Part shown: piece by piece, positions 1 to 12,700 of the stretch | Layout of the letters: each line of letters begins with the position of its first letter | How positions within the stretch are numbered: position 1 is the stretch's first letter | Assembly (NCBI GenBank): GCA_013339685.2 | Contig: CM023482.1 | Location: 79,385,768-79,449,767, forward strand | DNA length: 64,000 nucleotides | Direction of reading: 5' to 3' | DNA from: Hyalomma asiaticum | Taxonomy: Eukaryota > Arthropoda > Arachnida > Ixodida > Ixodidae | The notes under the pieces: generated by a model | Databases searched by the model: none | What the model was told of the DNA's origin: nothing | Seen by the model: only the letters and a program-made list of their open reading frames with translations | Program-made: the position numbers and the translations under genes

Positions 1-589
1 ACCGTGAATGGAATTTCATGAATAAAGTAATGCAAATATAAGCTAAACAAACTGGCTGTGCATCCATGCTCTTTTGATATTTCTTTTAGAAGTTAGGAAA
101 TATTTACTGATTCTTGATCTGATCTTCAGAGGTCATCCTTCTCAGACATATGTATTCAAAAGAACTGGAAAAAATTTTCATTTTGACCACCTCTACTGTA
201 TCAGTTGCATTCTTTGTATAACTCACATCAAGCCACACCATGAGAGTTTACTGCAGCATCATGTGAGTACTAAAAAAAAAAAACTCATCTTCCTAAGTAC
301 TCTGTTGCAGGACACTTCACATTATAAGTTCATTTGAAGCCTTTGTCTTATGGATTATAAACAGGGACATGCTTGTATTTGACACACTTGAGGGCAGTCC
401 AGTGTTTTCCTACCATAGTCGCCCTGCATGCTGCTTCAGTGTAAACCTCTATGTTGTTTTGTGGGCATGCACAGCCTGACTAGATGTTTCTTTGGATTAC
501 TGTCCCATGGTATTTTGAAGCAGCAGTTGTAAATTCAATGAAATTGACATATGTTGTTATAGTTTTCTTTATTTATTCATCTGCTTCAG
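1..589 (+). other. Intron sequence upstream of the first visible exon
   Basis: No myosin exon is recognisable here. The preceding motor exon, which should end about two residues before the P-loop glycine, must lie before base 1. The stretch ends in a normal pyrimidine-rich acceptor (tgcttcag) at 589. A short open frame at 74-337 matches nothing I know. Confidence 0.6.
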
Positions 590-711
590 TGGTGAGAGTG
601 GAGCTGGCAAGACGGAAAGCACAAAGTTGATCCTCCAGTACTTGGCAGCTATTAGTGGCCAGCACTCATGGATAGAGCAGCAAATCCTAGAAGCTAATCC
701 AATCTTGGAAG
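590..711 (+). CDS. Myo7a: Myo7a exon: P-loop
   Basis: Encodes GESGAGKTES, the ATP-binding P-loop, then the conserved helix ending NPILE. Acceptor tgcttcag, donor gtaagg. One base completes a codon at the start and one base is left over at the end, which the next exon completes as Ala. The 665-bp intron that follows holds nothing I recognise. Confidence 0.97.
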
Positions 712-3700
712 GTAAGGTCACTCCAAAAGCCACTGTCCTCGCTTTTGATGAAGAATACCCGCTACAGAAGTTATAGGGAGAATGTGGGCACATCTTACCG
801 ATTTTCTTGGAGTTAGTATCTTGTTGAGGAAATAACCTTTTAATTTTCACGGCAACTCACTACACTTTATTTATCAATGTGGACAGCACTGTTTATCGAG
901 TGCCTGCATTTCTGTTGGGGGGAACACAACCGAAAAAACAAATTGTCGTTGAAATTCAAGTGCACAAAATGTGGTGAAGATAATTATTGGAGGTCATGTA
1001 TAGAGCTCCCAATGGAACAATGCTATTGAAGAATAAGTTTACGCTTTGGTGTTATATCAACATAGGACTGTCACTTGTGCTTTGTGTGTGACACTTTTCC
1101 TTCCTTGAACATTTGTCTCACCTATCTTCTTTACCTGCTCTTATCTTCTCTCTTGCGCAGGACACCCGAGTGGCATTTCCTGTGGCTTTGTCCTTTCCTC
1201 TCTGATCTTTCTCTGTCACTGTCACGTTCATGTCGCATAAGCTGAAAATGAATGAAACCCGTTATGAATATGAGGTAGTAAAACTGGTGACTCATGCTTT
1301 TCTGTGTGGTCTAGAAACAAGACAAAGTGCTTAGAAGTAAGATGTTTTATATTTCCTGTGTGGCTTTTTCTTTCAGCATTTGGGAATGCAAAAACTATCC
1401 GAAATGATAACTCCAGTAGGTTTGGAAAATATATTGATATTCACTTCAACAAGCAGGGTATTATTGAAGGTGCCAAAATCGAACAGTACCTGCTTGAAAA
1501 GTCTCGAATTGTCAGCCAGGTAAGTCAGCTTGCTTGGCTTGGGTGTAGCTACACTGCTGTGGTGTTTAGCGCTTAACAATGTGATACTACACATAACTTC
1601 AGTAGAGCATGTATTACCTGTATTGTATGCATTTGCCCTACTAGCATTCTTCATGGCACATGTGATGTTCCATTATAAAAATTGGTATCTTGCAAAGCTG
1701 CAAGGCACACAGCTGAATGTTCTAATGATCACTCACATTGATTTTTTTTTTTTTCATGTGTGTTTCTTTGTTTTTTTCCAGGCACAGTACGAAAGGAATT
1801 ATCACATATTCTACTGCATGCTGTCTGGGTTGAGTAAAGAAGATAAGTCAAAACTCGAGCTTCAAGATGCCTCAAAATACCATTATTTGACTCAGGTACA
1901 AGACTTTCCTACACAAAAAGTAAGCATGTTAGCTGAGGGCCCATTGAGTGATATACTTATTTAGGTATCATTCAGCATAAGTACATCATTCAAGTAAGTA
2001 TCATTCAGTTAGGCCTCGGCTAATATGCTTACTTTACTGATTAGTACCTCTTAAGCTCAAAGTAGGTGCTTAAAAAAATAACGTTGTGCATAATGATTTC
2101 AAAAATTTGAAACGGACATTAATGCATTGCCACTTCTGATTATTGCCAAACAGGGAGGAAGCATCACTTGTGAAGGCCGGGATGATGCAGCTGAATTTGC
2201 CGACATTCGGTCAGCCATGAAGGTGCTAATGTTTTCAGACCATGAAATTTGGGACATTCTCAAGATATTGGGCATTGTGCTACATCTCGGCAACATCAAG
2301 TATAAACGTAAGTGCACAAAGTCACATACGTCCTTAGTGAACTTTGGAAACAATATGAGTAACGTCAGCATGGTACAAGAACACATGTATTCGAAATGTG
2401 AAGAAATCCGTGTTTTTTTTATATTGTCCATTTCAGCCCGCCTGATTGACAATCTTGATGCTGTGGAGATAATTGGTGCTGGGAGTGTCCAGAGTGCTGC
2501 AAAGCTGCTCGAGGTAAGGGTCACATTTAATGTGCCATCTTTCGCCTATACATAACTTGTGCTTTAAGGAGTGGAGCTCTCATCCTACTGTGCAATATTT
2601 GCTTCTGTGTCACCTTGATTTCCTGTTACAAGTGTTTGTCCATCTGAAGTAGTCATCAAAGCTGAAGATGGGACTACACAATAGAAAAGTCTGGATGAAT
2701 TTAGTGCTGGCATCCAACTGAAAGGGCTGACTACAAATTGAAAAAGCACAAACAGCCTCCTAATTGAGAGTCAGTGCTTCGTCCCGTCTCCTTTTTTTTT
2801 TTTTTTCAGCATCATTCAATTTCCAGTCGTGCACCAAAATTGCACCATGCACACTCTCGAGTCCTGTGGAACTACATACGAAAATTTGTTATTCACTTAA
2901 GAGTATGGAGCGTCTATTGTTCACCATTTTAAGTATTGCTAAGTGCAATGAATTTACAAAAACATAGCACAAGGTGCCTGTGCCTGTAGGCTGTGTGTAT
3001 CTTTTTATGGAAGAGCCTTCTGATATAATTTGAGTGAACTTTTCAACATTCTTTTACAATGGTTGAACACCTTGGACGTTCTCTTGAGACAGCTAGGCAC
3101 AGCAACGTAAAAAAACTCTTTCATTTCTTTCACAGTGAGGCTAAGTGCAACCAACTTGTTATTCTTCCTCGAACAGGTCAACCAGCAGCACTTAATGGAT
3201 GCATTGACGACTCGGACCATATTCGCACATGGGGACACTGTAGTCTCGACGATGAGTGTCGACCAGTCGAAGGATGTGCGTGACGCATTTGTCAAGGGGA
3301 TTTATGGCCGCATGTTCATCTGGATTGTGAATAAGATAAACTCGGCAATCCACAAACCGAAAACAGCTGCGGGTCACTACCGGACGTCCATAGGTGTGCT
3401 CGACATATTTGGCTTTGAGAACTTTGCTGTCAACAGGTGAGCCAAGGAGTGTCATAGCATTAAGTTATGAAACCTGCGTTGTGCTCTTTTCTTTAAACAA
3501 TAATTATCTTTGCTCCAGTGTGCCACTAAGACTTATCCTTTCAGTAAGCTTTATTTTGAACCAAATCAGTGCTTTGATGTTTCTTAACCTCTGTGCTAGT
3601 TGTTTGCTACAAATTTTTCATTCTTGCAGTGCCCTGATACCTTTCCCTAGCCATGTTTGGACGGGAAAATATTTTGTCATTGCTTATTCATGCCTAAATG

Positions 3701-6700
3701 AGATCGAGTTTTATTTGTCTCATTTCCTTCAATAAGCTTCTAAGCTCTCTGTTTTTGCTAAAAATTAGAAGAGTGAGCTGCATTAACCTGACCTACCTTC
3801 TGATACTGCATTTATTGAAGAGATGTGCTGCCTTATGTATAAACAATATTCCTGGCCAGGAGTACTGTTATAAAATTATAGTAGGTGGCTGCTGTGACTG
3901 AATTTTCTTGTTTAGTTACACCCATCATAAACTGACTACATTGACTTTTAAATGTAGTGCAAGTGACTATTGCATGATGCAAAATGTTATGGTGTGCTTC
4001 CATAATGTACCTAACTAATAAACAGCGTTAAACAAGTCAGGTCCAGATGTCATGAAGAGCACGTCTATAATTACCATATTTACACAACTGTAAGTCGACT
4101 CATTTGTAGGTCGACCCTCTCAAAAAATCGCAGCTCAAAAGAAAACAAAAACTGAGTGGCAGTATAGTTTTGGTTTTGGTTGTAAGTTGACCCCCTAAAT
4201 TTAGATTTTAGATTTCAACAAAATCGGTCAACTTGCAATCATGTAAATATGTGTTGCACTTGGAGTTATTAATACCTTATATATTCAACTGGTCCTGTCC
4301 TTATATTTACGTGGACCTGTATTTCATTGCATGGACAAACAGATCAGTGAAGTAGCATGGGTGCTTTTCTCATACTCTCATACTCTGTATGTTTTGCTCT
4401 TCCCTTTTTATTTGCTTACGGGTTGCAAAATGGGAATGATTTGGGACAAGTGACATTGAACATCACTATGTGTGCTCTTGCTTGAGTCTTCATTGTTCCG
4501 TGTTTCCCGCAATGTTGTACCACTACTCTCTCCTTGTGTTTTTCCTGTGCAGCTTTGAGCAGTTCTGCATCAACTATGCCAATGAGAACCTTCAGCAGTT
4601 CTTTGTGCGGCACATCTTCAAGCTGGAGCAGGAGGAGTACAACCTCGAGTGCATCAACTGGCAGCACATTGAGTTTGTGGACAACCAAGACTGCCTGGAC
4701 CTCATTGCTGTCAAGCCCATGAACATCATGGCGCTCATAGACGAGGAAAGCAAGTTCCCCAAGGTCAGAAAGCAAAAGATGTGTCACCACATAATCGATA
4801 TATTTCCTGTTCTGATAACATGCATCAATACGCTGCACAGTGTACTCTTAATATGTACATGACCTGTTTGCATTTGGTTACTAATAAAGGCTGATTTGTG
4901 GCATGGAGGCATGCAAATTATTTTAATATGCCTATAAGCCAGTCTAATGTTTACTAACGTCAATTATTTTTCTCTCTCAAGAGTGTACACTTCCTGGCCG
5001 TGGCAGCCGCAATTCGATGGAGACAAAATGCCAGAGGCCCCTGTACTGTGTACCCCTCAACTCATATCATGGTTTTGGGACTTAAACACAAGAAAATATA
5101 CATAAAGAACTTAATTCTGGACCAGACACTTAAAAGAAGAAAAGCATGTTGTTTCATGTTCTTTTGAATAACACTGCATTGATTTGCTCCCAGTTGAGTT
5201 GAGCATTTTTCTGTTAAATCTCTTGTATAGTATCTTTCTGTAGTGTATGTCTACAGCAATGTTAATGTACTGTATTTTAGAACACTATAGCAGAAGCCAT
5301 GGCACTCCCCCATTCACACTAAACTGTGGCACACAGCATCTCACACTATTCACACTAACATATGGAGACATGGTTCACTTAAAATGACAAAATCATAAAG
5401 GCTCTGGGCTTCTGGAAATACCTTACTGTAAATATTTAAGCCCAGTGAGAGTCTTTTTTTGCCATTTTTTAATTTAAATCATCTGTACAGTGTGCTGCAT
5501 GAGTCTTATGACGTGCGCCTTGTTCTTTGCTTTGTTTTATGCTTAGCTAATTCTATCCTATGATGAAATGTAGGGCACCGACCAGACATTGCTAAACAAG
5601 CTGCACAAGACGCATGGGACAAACAAGAACTACCTGAAGCCCAAGTCTGACATCAACACGGCATTTGGCTTGAGCCATTTTGCGGGCGTGGTCTTTTATG
5701 ATGCCCGAAACTTCCTGGAGAAGAACCGGGACACGTTCAGTGCCGACCTGATCCAGTTAATACAAGTCAGCAACAACAAGTTTCTTCAGAACCTCTTTGT
5801 CAACGACATTGGCATGGTATGCAGGCATACTCTACTTCAGTGTGGGATATCTGTGTGAAAGACTAAATGAACAAGATACACCTCTGTAGTGTTATGTTCA
5901 TGTTTGAAGGATCGCAGAAACCTATAAAGGACAGAATAAAGACTCATAGCCAAAGTCTTTTGATCTAGGGATCTCGTCCGCTTTCATATTAGTGATTTCC
6001 ATGTGGCATACCAAATGAGTATGTTCTCGGGATGAAGACAAGCTCCCCTTCTCCAAGCGTTGAGGTCTCATAATGGCTAAGCACCCCAACGGAAAGACAC
6101 TTGTACTTAATTCGCCAGTACATTCAAGGCAGCTCTACTCTACTACTTACAGTTATGATCGTGCTTCATAGGATGACAGACGTTGTGTCACAATGCTGCC
6201 TGTGGTTAGACAAGGGTCGTCCAGGCACTGTGCCTAGAAATCTTCATAATTTCCCCTTTTATAGGTGAGGGCATCCACAAGTACTTAAGCATTGGTCCAA
6301 CACACATCTTTATTTATCGGAAAAAAGAAGTGATGGATTTCTGTCATAGCCAGGATTCCAGCCTAGTATGTCCTGTATATGAAGCAGTTTTTCTACTGTG
6401 AAGCTGGATTTTTGTTTTTCTTTTGTCCTGTGCGTGCTGCCCTTCAAACATGAGTCAGTACCAACTTGTTCAGCTTAGTAGTCTCTTTGTAATAGTATAT
6501 TGCTTGCTGATTGCTGAAGCTTTGTCATATAAATACTAGAAGTAATGACAATCTTGTGAGTTCATATCATTTTTATTGTTATTTCATTCATGTAATATAT
6601 CTTACTGCAACAAGTTCTCGGGGCCAGCCATTGACTATTCTGGCTAGTGGGCAAGTCAGAGTAGTGCAGTTACAGGCAAAAATGACTTTGCACAATTAAT

Positions 6701-9700
6701 GCATGTGTGAGACTTGTGTGTGCTTGTGTTAAGTACTAGGGTAATATGCTCGCTTTATTTGTTGAATTGGTGTATGCCTCGCAGGGCACAGACACCCGTA
6801 AGAAGACACCGACACTGAGTGCCCAGTTCAAGAGGTCCCTTGACTCTCTCATGAAGGCATTAAGTCAGTGCCACCCTTTCTTCATCAGGTGCATCAAGCC
6901 TAATGAAAACAAGAAACCTATGGTGAGCGACACATTTTTAGGTTTAATTTTCTCTGGAATCATGCTTTGCTGTGAGGGTCGTGTCTTCAGCGTGCTTATC
7001 GCATTATGCATGCAGCATTTAAGTAAGACAGTGTACTTTATTCTCTGACATTTTCATTCATGTGAATACTGTGTTAAATGAGAGATTGTCTGAAAGAGTC
7101 TGTTAAGTTTATGGTCAGCACCGTGGCTAAGACATGTACTAAAAGGAAATATGTGTTTGTGCTACAAAAGATTACTAGCTTCTTATCACTTTCCATACTG
7201 ATTCAAACTCTGTACTCCATCGACTTTAGTCCACTTTGTCAAAGGGCCAGCCCTTAAGCAAAGTGCACCAAGATTAGCGACAGACACATGCATAGTTCTG
7301 TGTGTATGCACCTTACAAAGTTGTACAATGTACATTTTATTCTTTTCTGTGTTCTTATCTGAGTTATGGTGCTCCAACATTCAAAATACGCCATGCTATT
7401 TGTCCCATGTTCATACGCGCTATCCCTGAAGCCAACAAATTGGAGGGTTGTGAAGAGGGTGCAGGAAGCAGATCAAGTTTTGCAGTGGCAACCAAACATT
7501 GATATCTACACTTCAGTGCTGCGTTTGCATCAAAAAAGCTGGTTCAGGCGACATATTTTTGTTAAATTAAAGGGGAAAAAAAGTAAGCATGAAGACAAAC
7601 AGAATGAGCCAAAGGTAGCATATAAGTAGCAATGGTACAGTTGTGGACAGTTGAAATACAAATAGCTTAGGGCAAACTAAAACACGTCCCCCCCCCCTTT
7701 CTTTTTTCTTTTTGTTCTTACTACTGTGCTTAATGTTGGCATAGTTTTACTTTGTATACCTATTATCGGGCCCCAAACACTAATTTGCAACTGTATAATT
7801 ACTAGTGCAAAATTGTGAGGCTCAGTTATAGCTTATTAAAGCTCTTTTACTTTGCAAATTGTTCGAATTTTATTCATTCGAGGCTGTAAGTGTGCTCTAT
7901 CGAATTATGGCTTCAAATCATGGCCAGTGTCTGCACATATGTGATGAGTTGACAGACAATGCTGCTTTGCAACTGCCGGTGTCAATTAAGCTTGGCTCTA
8001 GTTTTCATGTAGATGTTTGACCGGGAGCTGTGCTGCAAACAGCTGCGCTACTCGGGAATGATGGAGACCATCCGCATACGACGGGCAGGATACCCAATCC
8101 GGCACACATTCCGGGAGTTCGTTGAGCGCTATCGTTTTCTCATCCCTGGCGTAGGCCCTGTGCATAAAGTTGACTGCCGTGCGGCCACGGCTCGGATCAC
8201 AGCTGCTGTTCTTGGAAAGGCTGACTACCAAATGGGAAAGACCAAGGTTTTCCTCAAGGTCGGTTTTTGCCATTTGTCGAGCTTATTGAGCTGTCTTTAT
8301 GGCTCTTTAACTAAATTTTTGCTTTTGTTAAAGTGGAGAATGTTTGACTTAGGTTTTTGCAGCCCTTCATCTGCCATATAGGAAGAAGGTTCGTAAATAG
8401 GTGTGCAGTATTGTAACGGTGTGCGGCCGCAAGACTGACGTATTAATAAACACAAGAGCGAGGGTTCTGAACCACAGGATCAGGCACCAAGTGACTCCTT
8501 CTTCTATAGCTGTCGTGCTTCGGCACACACCACGCTGTAACAGTATCGTTATTAGTAGTGATGAGCTTTACAAGTAGTGTTTGCACATTTCTGCTTCCAT
8601 GCTTCATTGTTATCAGCAGAGGACTGTGCTTATTAGAATACCTTTGTTCTATATTTGTCTTTCTGCTGAGGATCTTTAAGTTACTGATTATAATTTGATT
8701 TTATTTATTTAAAAATACCTTGCAGGCCTCAGATGAGGCATTGAGTAAGGGGGGCAATACAAGTATGGTGAGTACATAATGAAAATTGAGCAAACTATGT
8801 TGAACATGCATAGTCAAGCAAAATGAGAGCATCATACAATAATTGAGGAAAAAAATAAACAAAAAAGCAACACGGCAATGCAGTAGCAAAAAAACACTGC
8901 AGTGGGAAAGAAAATTTCTACAACTTCTACGTTTTCATATTAAAACAACCTTTTCCAAACATGCAAGGCTACCTAAATTTTTCAGTTGTTTAATAAACAG
9001 TTGCAAAAGTATATCTGTTTTTTATTTGCATTTTTGACTCGCTGTCAGCATTGCCACTAATCTCTATACCACCTTGTTTGAACCCTTTGTTGATGAAGAG
9101 GTGTGTGGTGTAATGCAAATCAAGTTGCATCAGCAAAGTTCCTCGCAGACTGGTCATATCTGTGTTAATTTTTTTTTTACAGAAAGCTAGCCCGTGAAAT
9201 TCTCAGCTCTCACCTGAATCAAGTGAGCTTTTTTGCGTGTGAAGCATGGGTACAGAGTCCTACTTTAGAGAGCACTGCTTTGTAGCCAGTAGTGAAGCAA
9301 TTCAATGCATCGTGCCAGGTGCTTGTAGCTTTTGGTTTGTCTTTTTTTTTTTTTTGTGCTGCAGTACATCTGCATGACCTATTGGTAATACAATTAAAAT
9401 ATCAGCCAATATGGACTGCCATGCGTGCTTTATGTGAAAATACTTTCAGACATATTTGCAAGCATAAAAAACGGTGGATACAATGAACATTTTGGAATAG
9501 AACCCAGCTCATTCAGTTGAATTTTTCTTTTTTTATTCATCTTCATATATCTGGCCATCATGTGTTGTTTTCTTAGCATTTATAGCACCTTTATTTCTCT
9601 TAATATAATTTGCATGGATTGCATGAATACGTAGCTGTAGATATATTCCACTGATTTGAGTGACTTCATTAGACAAAGTGGTGCAGAAATAACGATGTTA

Positions 9701-12700
9701 AACTGCAGAGTTGATCTATAATAAGGAAGGATGTGCTTTACTTAAGGCAGAATGCATTACAAACAAGGCTGCCTGTAATACACTCTGCCTTTTATCTTAT
9801 GCTGATGTGGTGTAGAAGTAATCTTTTGAACCATTTCTCTTGCAGGATGCGCATGACCTGTTTCTGGAGCAGGAGAGGGACCGCGTGCTGACTCGCAAGA
9901 TCCTGATTCTCCAGAAGGCCATTCGTGGCTGGTACTACCGACGTCGTTTCCTCAAGATGCGCAAGAGCACGCTCACCATTCAGCGATGCTTCCGGGCTTA
10001 CCTACAAAGAAAGCGCTTCCTGGCGGTATGCAGTACCTAATATTATTACAGGAAGAAATCAGGCCCGTGGCCGTAGGCTTAGGTTTATTTATTAGATAAC
10101 CAATATGGCACTCGGGCAAAGGCCATAGCGTTCCTCTTTCTCTTAATTTGTAAGTCGTCGTCTTCACTGAAACATCACCCTTCCCCTCCCGGTGGAGTGA
10201 GTGCCATCTTGGTGCAGCTTATGGAGCGTTAGTAAAAGGGGCAATTGAGTCTGGTGATGTGAACGACATTGCTGGGGATGTTGGAAGGCACAGAAGATTT
10301 GCCTTCTGGTACTATCTCACACATGATATGAGACAGTTGGTGCAGGATCTTGTATGGACCACAGCAGCACGAAAGTAGCTTTTCAAACAGGCCAACACGA
10401 CGTGAGGGAGTCCAGAGGAGGACAAGAGAACTGGGTGAAAAATGGTGGTTGTGGTGGCGTCACTTTTGAAGAAGCTTGCAAGACGGTGAGGCGGCGACAG
10501 GCGACCTCTCGGGCCTGGTCAGCCATTGCGATAGCAAGTGATAGTGATAGCTTCCCATAATAATATTCTATTACACAGTATCATTTCTACCTTCTGCTTC
10601 ACCTCCTTTGTTCTTCGTTACTGTATGTTCTGTTATGTTGCCATGTAATTTTAGCACAGTTTTCGGCATGTGAAACTCTAGAATTTGATTATTTAGATTA
10701 TTTCTCAGTTATTCTATTTATGTTGTTGCTCCTTGCACGAAACATTGTAACGGCAGTGTCAATAGCGAGTTTTAGTATATTGGAAAGCAGCACATGTAAA
10801 CACTTAGCGTTACGGTAAAACTGGATGCACTTCGTGGCCCAAACTAGCCTTTTAGTATAGCGGAAGAGAGCAAAACGCTAATGCAAAGGCATACGGTTCC
10901 ATCTACACCTTAAAACAACAACTATTACTGAATCCTGAGTGCGCCACGAAGTCGAGCTTGTGCAAAGTGATTGAGCTCATGTATTTGTGTTCTTAGTGTT
11001 GTATCGACAGACCTGAAAAACGTCGCTTTGTTTCAGAATGCCGCCATCGATTCTCCTTTCTGACCCTTACTGTAAATTTGGATGACATAGAAGCGCTTAT
11101 GCTTTGCAAACCAGAACAGCAGCGCAGGCGGCCCGTGTTCTCGATGGGGAGGCCCGATCATACATTTCGCTGACAATTCTGCTTTGAGAGGTGTATTTTC
11201 ATCTTAATCAATCATCAGTGCCCTGGAGCTTCCTCAAAACCACCTTATGTGACCTGCAGAGATACTTTGCCAAACATTACACTGTCATTTCGAGCATTAC
11301 AAATACAGTAATGCACCACATTAGTCGTGTTGTCTTGACTTTTGGCTATAGCGCTGTAGCTTGAAACAGCCAATCTACCAAAAAAAAAAAAAACGAGACT
11401 GTGGCAGTGCCTGCCACCATCTCGAGGCAACTTTAGTAAACGTAGTGCACTCGCATTTTGAAGCCTTGTGCGCCGCTTATTGAGAGCGTGTCTCGAAAAT
11501 AGCGCCCTGCTGTCGCCAGTACACGGCTGGCGAAGCTTAATTAGTCAAACCTAAAGCCAATGCGAGCATTAGTGGGTAATTAATGAGCTCAATAATGCAG
11601 GCCGACGTCTCGACAGATCTGAAGCGAGCTGCCTCGCTTCGACTGACGCCGCCATCTTGCCAAACGTACGGCTTGCTTTGCGAGCGTTGGCGTTGAACAC
11701 TATATTCCAAAAATAGTGTAGGCACGTAAGGGTTTTCTTGTACATTTACGTTCTGCACATGCGCGATGTGTTCCACAGTAATGGTAATGCTAAATCTTTA
11801 CATTTACCACTTTCCGATATACTAAACTCGCTAATAAGCGGCTGCATGAACTTCTCTGTACTTGGGGCAGTTACTTCTTATGTTATATCCCACTTTCAAT
11901 TTGGTTTTTGCACAGCCATGCTTTGTTTTTTGCAAGAAAGGTGCACTTGATAAATGTTTATTGAATGCCTTTAGCTTCTTTTTCTAACATTTTTAGCTGT
12001 GATCGTGTTGTTTTGACGAGTTGGTAGTCTTTGCTGAAAAATACTACTTGCCACTCACCATAAAAGTAAGTTGAACCCCTTTATAAGAGGCACTGATGTA
12101 TGAAAGACATCATTTATGTATGTGGTTGGCTGCTCTATCTCTCCAATTAGTTGTACCTCTTTTGTAACAGACTCAGTCCTGAGGCAGCTGTGTATAAAAA
12201 GAAAATATCCCTAAATTTTGGTCATCAGTCTTGCCTGTTACAAGTAAGCCTAATATGGTGATGTTGGCTGCTAACTACAGTTATCCTTTTTTTTTTTTTT
12301 TTGTGGAAAGAAGGGAAAATAACCAAGTAATGTAAAAGGGCTGTGGTTGAGAAAACATGGATTGTGTTCTTAGGGACCAGTCCGGGGCAAGCATATCACT
12401 TAACTTTTCAAATGGTGTATAATAAACCCATTGCAACAGGCTGTAGCCTTCTTTTGTGGTTAGTTTAGTTGCAGTGCAACCATGTCGGAATAAGGACTGC
12501 TCAGAAAATGAAAACATGGCACCCTGCTTATTTATAAGTGACCATTCATATAAAGGACAGAAACTGATCGCTGGTGCTTGTCTCTTATAAACTGCTTTAA
12601 GATTGATGTTTTTTTTCACACTTTCCTCATCTTCAGTTATAAATATCCCTCTGAAGTCAATGAGTATTTGAAGTGCAAGAACTTTTTTTTGCGAAGTGAA

